Assembly (NCBI GenBank): GCA_017556845.1
Contig: JAFYMA010000247.1
Location: forward strand, 1 to 6,530
Length of the DNA stretch: 6,530 nucleotides
From: Clostridia bacterium
Lineage (GTDB): Bacteria; Bacillota; Clostridia; Oscillospirales; CAG-272
Direction: 5' to 3'
The position numbers and the translations under genes were made by a program. Below are positions 4,220 to 6,530 of the stretch, one piece after another; position 1 is the stretch's first letter; each line of letters begins with the position of its first letter. Under the pieces are notes generated by a model. That model was not told where the DNA came from and did not search any database. It worked only from the letters and a program-made list of their open reading frames with translations.

Positions 4220-6530
4220 TCAATCAATTTTCTGAAGCTTGGCATACGTTGCCATAAGCTTTTTCGTGCCAACGTTATCGAACACTACCTCATAAAGCAT
4301 ATCCGCACCCATCTGCGTAACGGATTGAATGATACCGTTTCCGAATACCATATGCTTTACACGGTCGCCTGCAACAAATCTTTCGTATCCCGTGGATTTT
4401 CCGACCGACGTTATTTTCTCCGTTGATTTCATAAGCTCCGACGAAAGAATATTGCGCCGTCTTGGATATGCAGGAGTCTCAGATGCATTTGCAGGTGTGC
4501 TTTGTACGCGCTTTGCTATATCAGTTTCCACGTATGAATCGGGTATTTCGCCTATGAACATACTTTTGGGATTACGCTGTGTCTTGCCGTAAAGCATTCG
4601 CTCGTCGGTATGTATCATATACAGCATTTTTTCCGCACGGGTCATAGCAACGTACGCAAGTCTTCTTTCTTCTTCAAGCTCAGTTGCATCCGTAAGAGAT
4701 GACATACCGGGGAATATACCGTCCTCCATTCCCGGCAGGAAAACAACGGGAAATTCAAGTCCCTTTGCGCTGTGTATCGTCATCATAACGACCGCATCCG
4801 CCTGTGTATCGTAATTGTCTACGTCCGTAAACAGCGATATCTCCTGCAAAAAGCCTTCGAGTGAGGGCGATTCGTTTTCATCGCAATACGTTCTGATATT
4901 TGAGAAAAGCTCCTGAATATTCTTTATTCTGTCCTTGTCCTCCTCAAGACCCGTGGACATAAGCATCTCTCTGTAGCCCGTAAGATCCATCAAAGGCTCA
5001 TAAAGCTCGTAAAGCGGCTTTTCCTCAACCATTGAGCGCAGCTGAATTATCATACTTGTAAAAGCGGAGAGCTTTGCGGAGACCTTGGCAAGAGTCGGAA
5101 ACTCATCGCATCTTGCCATAATATCGAATATTGACGTTGAGTGGTCGGTTGCTATCGCCTCTACTGCCGCAATAGTCGAATCACCGATCTTTCGTTTAGG
5201 CTCGTTTATTATTCTCTTAAGACGCAGATCATCCTTAGGGTTGTTTATTACCGTCAGATAAGCCAGAATGTCCTTGATCTCTTTTCTTTCGTAGAAACGA
5301 AGACCGCCGAGTATTCTGTACGGTATGCCGCTTTTTGCAAAAACGCTTTCAAGGGAGTTTGACTGCGAGTTCATTCTGTAAAGGATAGCGCAATCGGAGA
5401 ATTTTATACCCTTTTTATTGACGAGATCACGTATCGTATTCACGATAAATCTGCCCTCGTCTATCTGCGTGGGCACACGCTTTACACGAACCTTGTCTCC
5501 GTCATCGGCATTCGTCCACAGCTCTTTACCCCTGCGTGCAACATTGTTGCGTATCACGGAGTTTGCCGCTGCAAGAATATTTGCAGTGGAACGGTAATTC
5601 TGCTCTAACTTTATTATGCTTGCATCTTCAAATGCATGATCGAATTGCAGAATATTTTTAATGGTCGCCCCTCTGAATTTATATATACTCTGATCGTCAT
5701 CACCGACTGCCATTACGTTGAAATATTTGCTTGAAAGCAGATACGTCAGCTTAAACTGTGCTACGTTCGTATCCTGGTATTCGTCAACCGATACATACTT
5801 GAATCGGTTTGTATAGTATCTGCGTACGTCGGGCTCCTCGGACAAAAGCTTTACCGTGTTGAATATCAGATCATCGAAGTCCATAGCGTTATTTTCACGC
5901 ATTTTGTGCTGGTAAAGCTCGTATATGATAGCAACACTCGCCATTCGGGGATCCTTTGAGCCTGACACCTCCGCGGTGAATTTTTCAGGGTCCTTCAGCT
6001 CGTCTTTAGCACGGCTTATCATACTCTGTGCAAATTTCGGCACGATGACCTTTTCGTCGATATTGAGCTGTCTCATGCACTGGACGATCAGCTTTTTACT
6101 GTCATCGCTGTCGTATATGGTAAATGACGGAGAATATCCCAGTTTGCCTGCGTGAGCGCGGAGAATACGTACGCATATTGAATGGAACGTACCTACCCAC
6201 ATACCGTCTGCAACGTCCTGACCGAGTATTTTTGCAAGTCTTTCCTTCATCTCGTTTGCGGCCTTATTCGTAAACGTTATGGCAAGTATATTGTAGCTCG
6301 GGCACGGATCTACTGCAAATCTTGAAAGAACGGATCGAAGCTCTTCCTTATCTAAAATGGCATAGCTTCTTAATTTTTCAATATCCTCTGCGGTGATGCC
6401 GTCGGGAATATCATCAGTCTCACAAGCGCATCCGAACGACATTATATGAGCTATTCTGTTTACAAGCACGGTGGTTTTACCCGTACCGGCTCCTGCAAGC
6501 ACGAGCAACGGACCGCTCGTTGTGCAAACC
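4220..6530 (-). CDS. pcrA: ATP-dependent 3'-5' DNA helicase PcrA/UvrD (SF1A), 5' end outside window
   Basis: The protein unwinds DNA during nucleotide excision and mismatch repair and removes RecA or stalled complexes at forks. The frame is open to the window edge; 769 residues are visible and only a short N-terminal piece is missing. Counting from the first full codon (V, 6529): Walker A AGAGTGKT 12-19, motif Ia ITFTNKAA 83-90, GTFHS 113-117, Walker B VDEYQD 248-253, motif III GDDDQSIYKFRGA 276-288, QNYRS 310-314, motif V TIHSAKGLEFP 584-594, motif VI RRLAYVAMTRAE 622-633, and the C-terminal Tudor-like domain FVAGDRVKHMVFGNG to the end, which in PcrA contacts RNA polymerase. About 45 extra residues (32-76) separate motifs I and Ia. 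A TTG at 6508 is an internal Leu (PLLVLAGAG), not a start. The gene heads the minus-strand unit as seen; its promoter lies outside the window. Confidence 0.97.
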   Translation of the reverse strand, partial: VCTTSGPLLVLAGAGTGKTTVLVNRIAHIMSFGCACETDDIPDGITAEDIEKLRSYAILDKEELRSVLSRFAVDPCPSYNILAITFTNKAANEMKERLAKILGQDVADGMWVGTFHSICVRILRAHAGKLGYSPSFTIYDSDDSKKLIVQCMRQLNIDEKVIVPKFAQSMISRAKDELKDPEKFTAEVSGSKDPRMASVAIIYELYQHKMRENNAMDFDDLIFNTVKLLSEEPDVRRYYTNRFKYVSVDEYQDTNVAQFKLTYLLSSKYFNVMAVGDDDQSIYKFRGATIKNILQFDHAFEDASIIKLEQNYRSTANILAAANSVIRNNVARRGKELWTNADDGDKVRVKRVPTQIDEGRFIVNTIRDLVNKKGIKFSDCAILYRMNSQSNSLESVFAKSGIPYRILGGLRFYERKEIKDILAYLTVINNPKDDLRLKRIINEPKRKIGDSTIAAVEAIATDHSTSIFDIMARCDEFPTLAKVSAKLSAFTSMIIQLRSMVEEKPLYELYEPLMDLTGYREMLMSTGLEEDKDRIKNIQELFSNIRTYCDENESPSLEGFLQEISLFTDVDNYDTQADAVVMMTIHSAKGLEFPVVFLPGMEDGIFPGMSSLTDATELEEERRLAYVAMTRAEKMLYMIHTDERMLYGKTQRNPKSMFIGEIPDSYVETDIAKRVQSTPANASETPAYPRRRNILSSELMKSTEKITSVGKSTGYERFVAGDRVKHMVFGNGIIQSVTQMGADMLYEVVFDNVGTKKLMATYAKLQKID

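Noticed and set aside
4184..6155. Plus-strand ORFs opposite pcrA (4184-4426, 4329-4592, 5141-5362, 5925-6155)
   Set aside because: They are antisense to continuous helicase coding sequence and show no family resemblance.
6506..6508. TTG as the start codon of the helicase
   Set aside because: The frame continues upstream to the window edge as VCTTSGPL, which is the normal sequence just before Walker A in PcrA/UvrD; the TTG is an internal leucine.
1..6530. Search for a defence, mobile or multi-gene novel system
   Set aside because: All genes longer than 100 codons belong to well-known housekeeping families with intact motifs; there is no transposase, integrase, toxin-antitoxin pair, repeat array or sharp composition change that I can see.

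Overview
The window looks like chromosomal housekeeping DNA from a Gram-positive anaerobe of class Clostridia, most likely a Ruminococcaceae/Oscillospiraceae-type gut bacterium. This is inferred from the protein families (a clostridial-type class I/II aminotransferase tail, a stand-alone TSCPD protein, a PgcA-type phosphoglucomutase, a PcrA-type helicase with a clostridial-style insertion), from GGAGG-type ribosome binding sites and from a consensus sigma-A promoter. No mobile element, CRISPR array, rRNA or tRNA gene was seen.

Layout. Positions 1-177 hold the last 58 codons of a PLP-dependent aminotransferase (+). The gap 178-446 contains a weak hairpin behind that gene, a near-perfect extended -10 sigma-A promoter (215-243), and a leader of about 195 nt that carries a long two-part intrinsic terminator hairpin (335-390) before the next gene. 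Positions 447-1718 (+) encode a CNNM/DUF21-CBS-CorC_HlyC membrane protein of the magnesium/cobalt efflux (TlyC/CorC/MpfA) superfamily. A bidirectional terminator (1770-1807) separates it from genes converging on the other strand.

The minus strand reads as one compact transcription unit in the order pcrA/uvrD helicase (runs in from beyond 6530, stops at 4220), TSCPD-domain protein (4205-3957), phosphoglucomutase pgcA (3941-2217) and a small ASCH-domain protein (2159-1809). The first three genes are 14-15 bp apart, and the stop codon of the TSCPD gene lies inside the ribosome binding site of pgcA, so translational coupling is likely. A perfect 13-bp hairpin with a T-tract lies between pgcA and the ASCH gene. 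Its T-tract is on the plus strand, so it points against the flanking genes.

Working together: the products are repair/replication (PcrA), central sugar phosphate metabolism (PgcA), cation homeostasis (CorC-like) and two small proteins of unknown or RNA-related role (TSCPD, ASCH). No shared pathway is evident; the order looks like ordinary operon packing. I found no clear novel multi-gene system. The most interesting element is the untranslated leader at 250-446: it has its own strong promoter, alternative pairings and a terminator ahead of a cation-transport gene, and it matches no riboswitch class I recognise.
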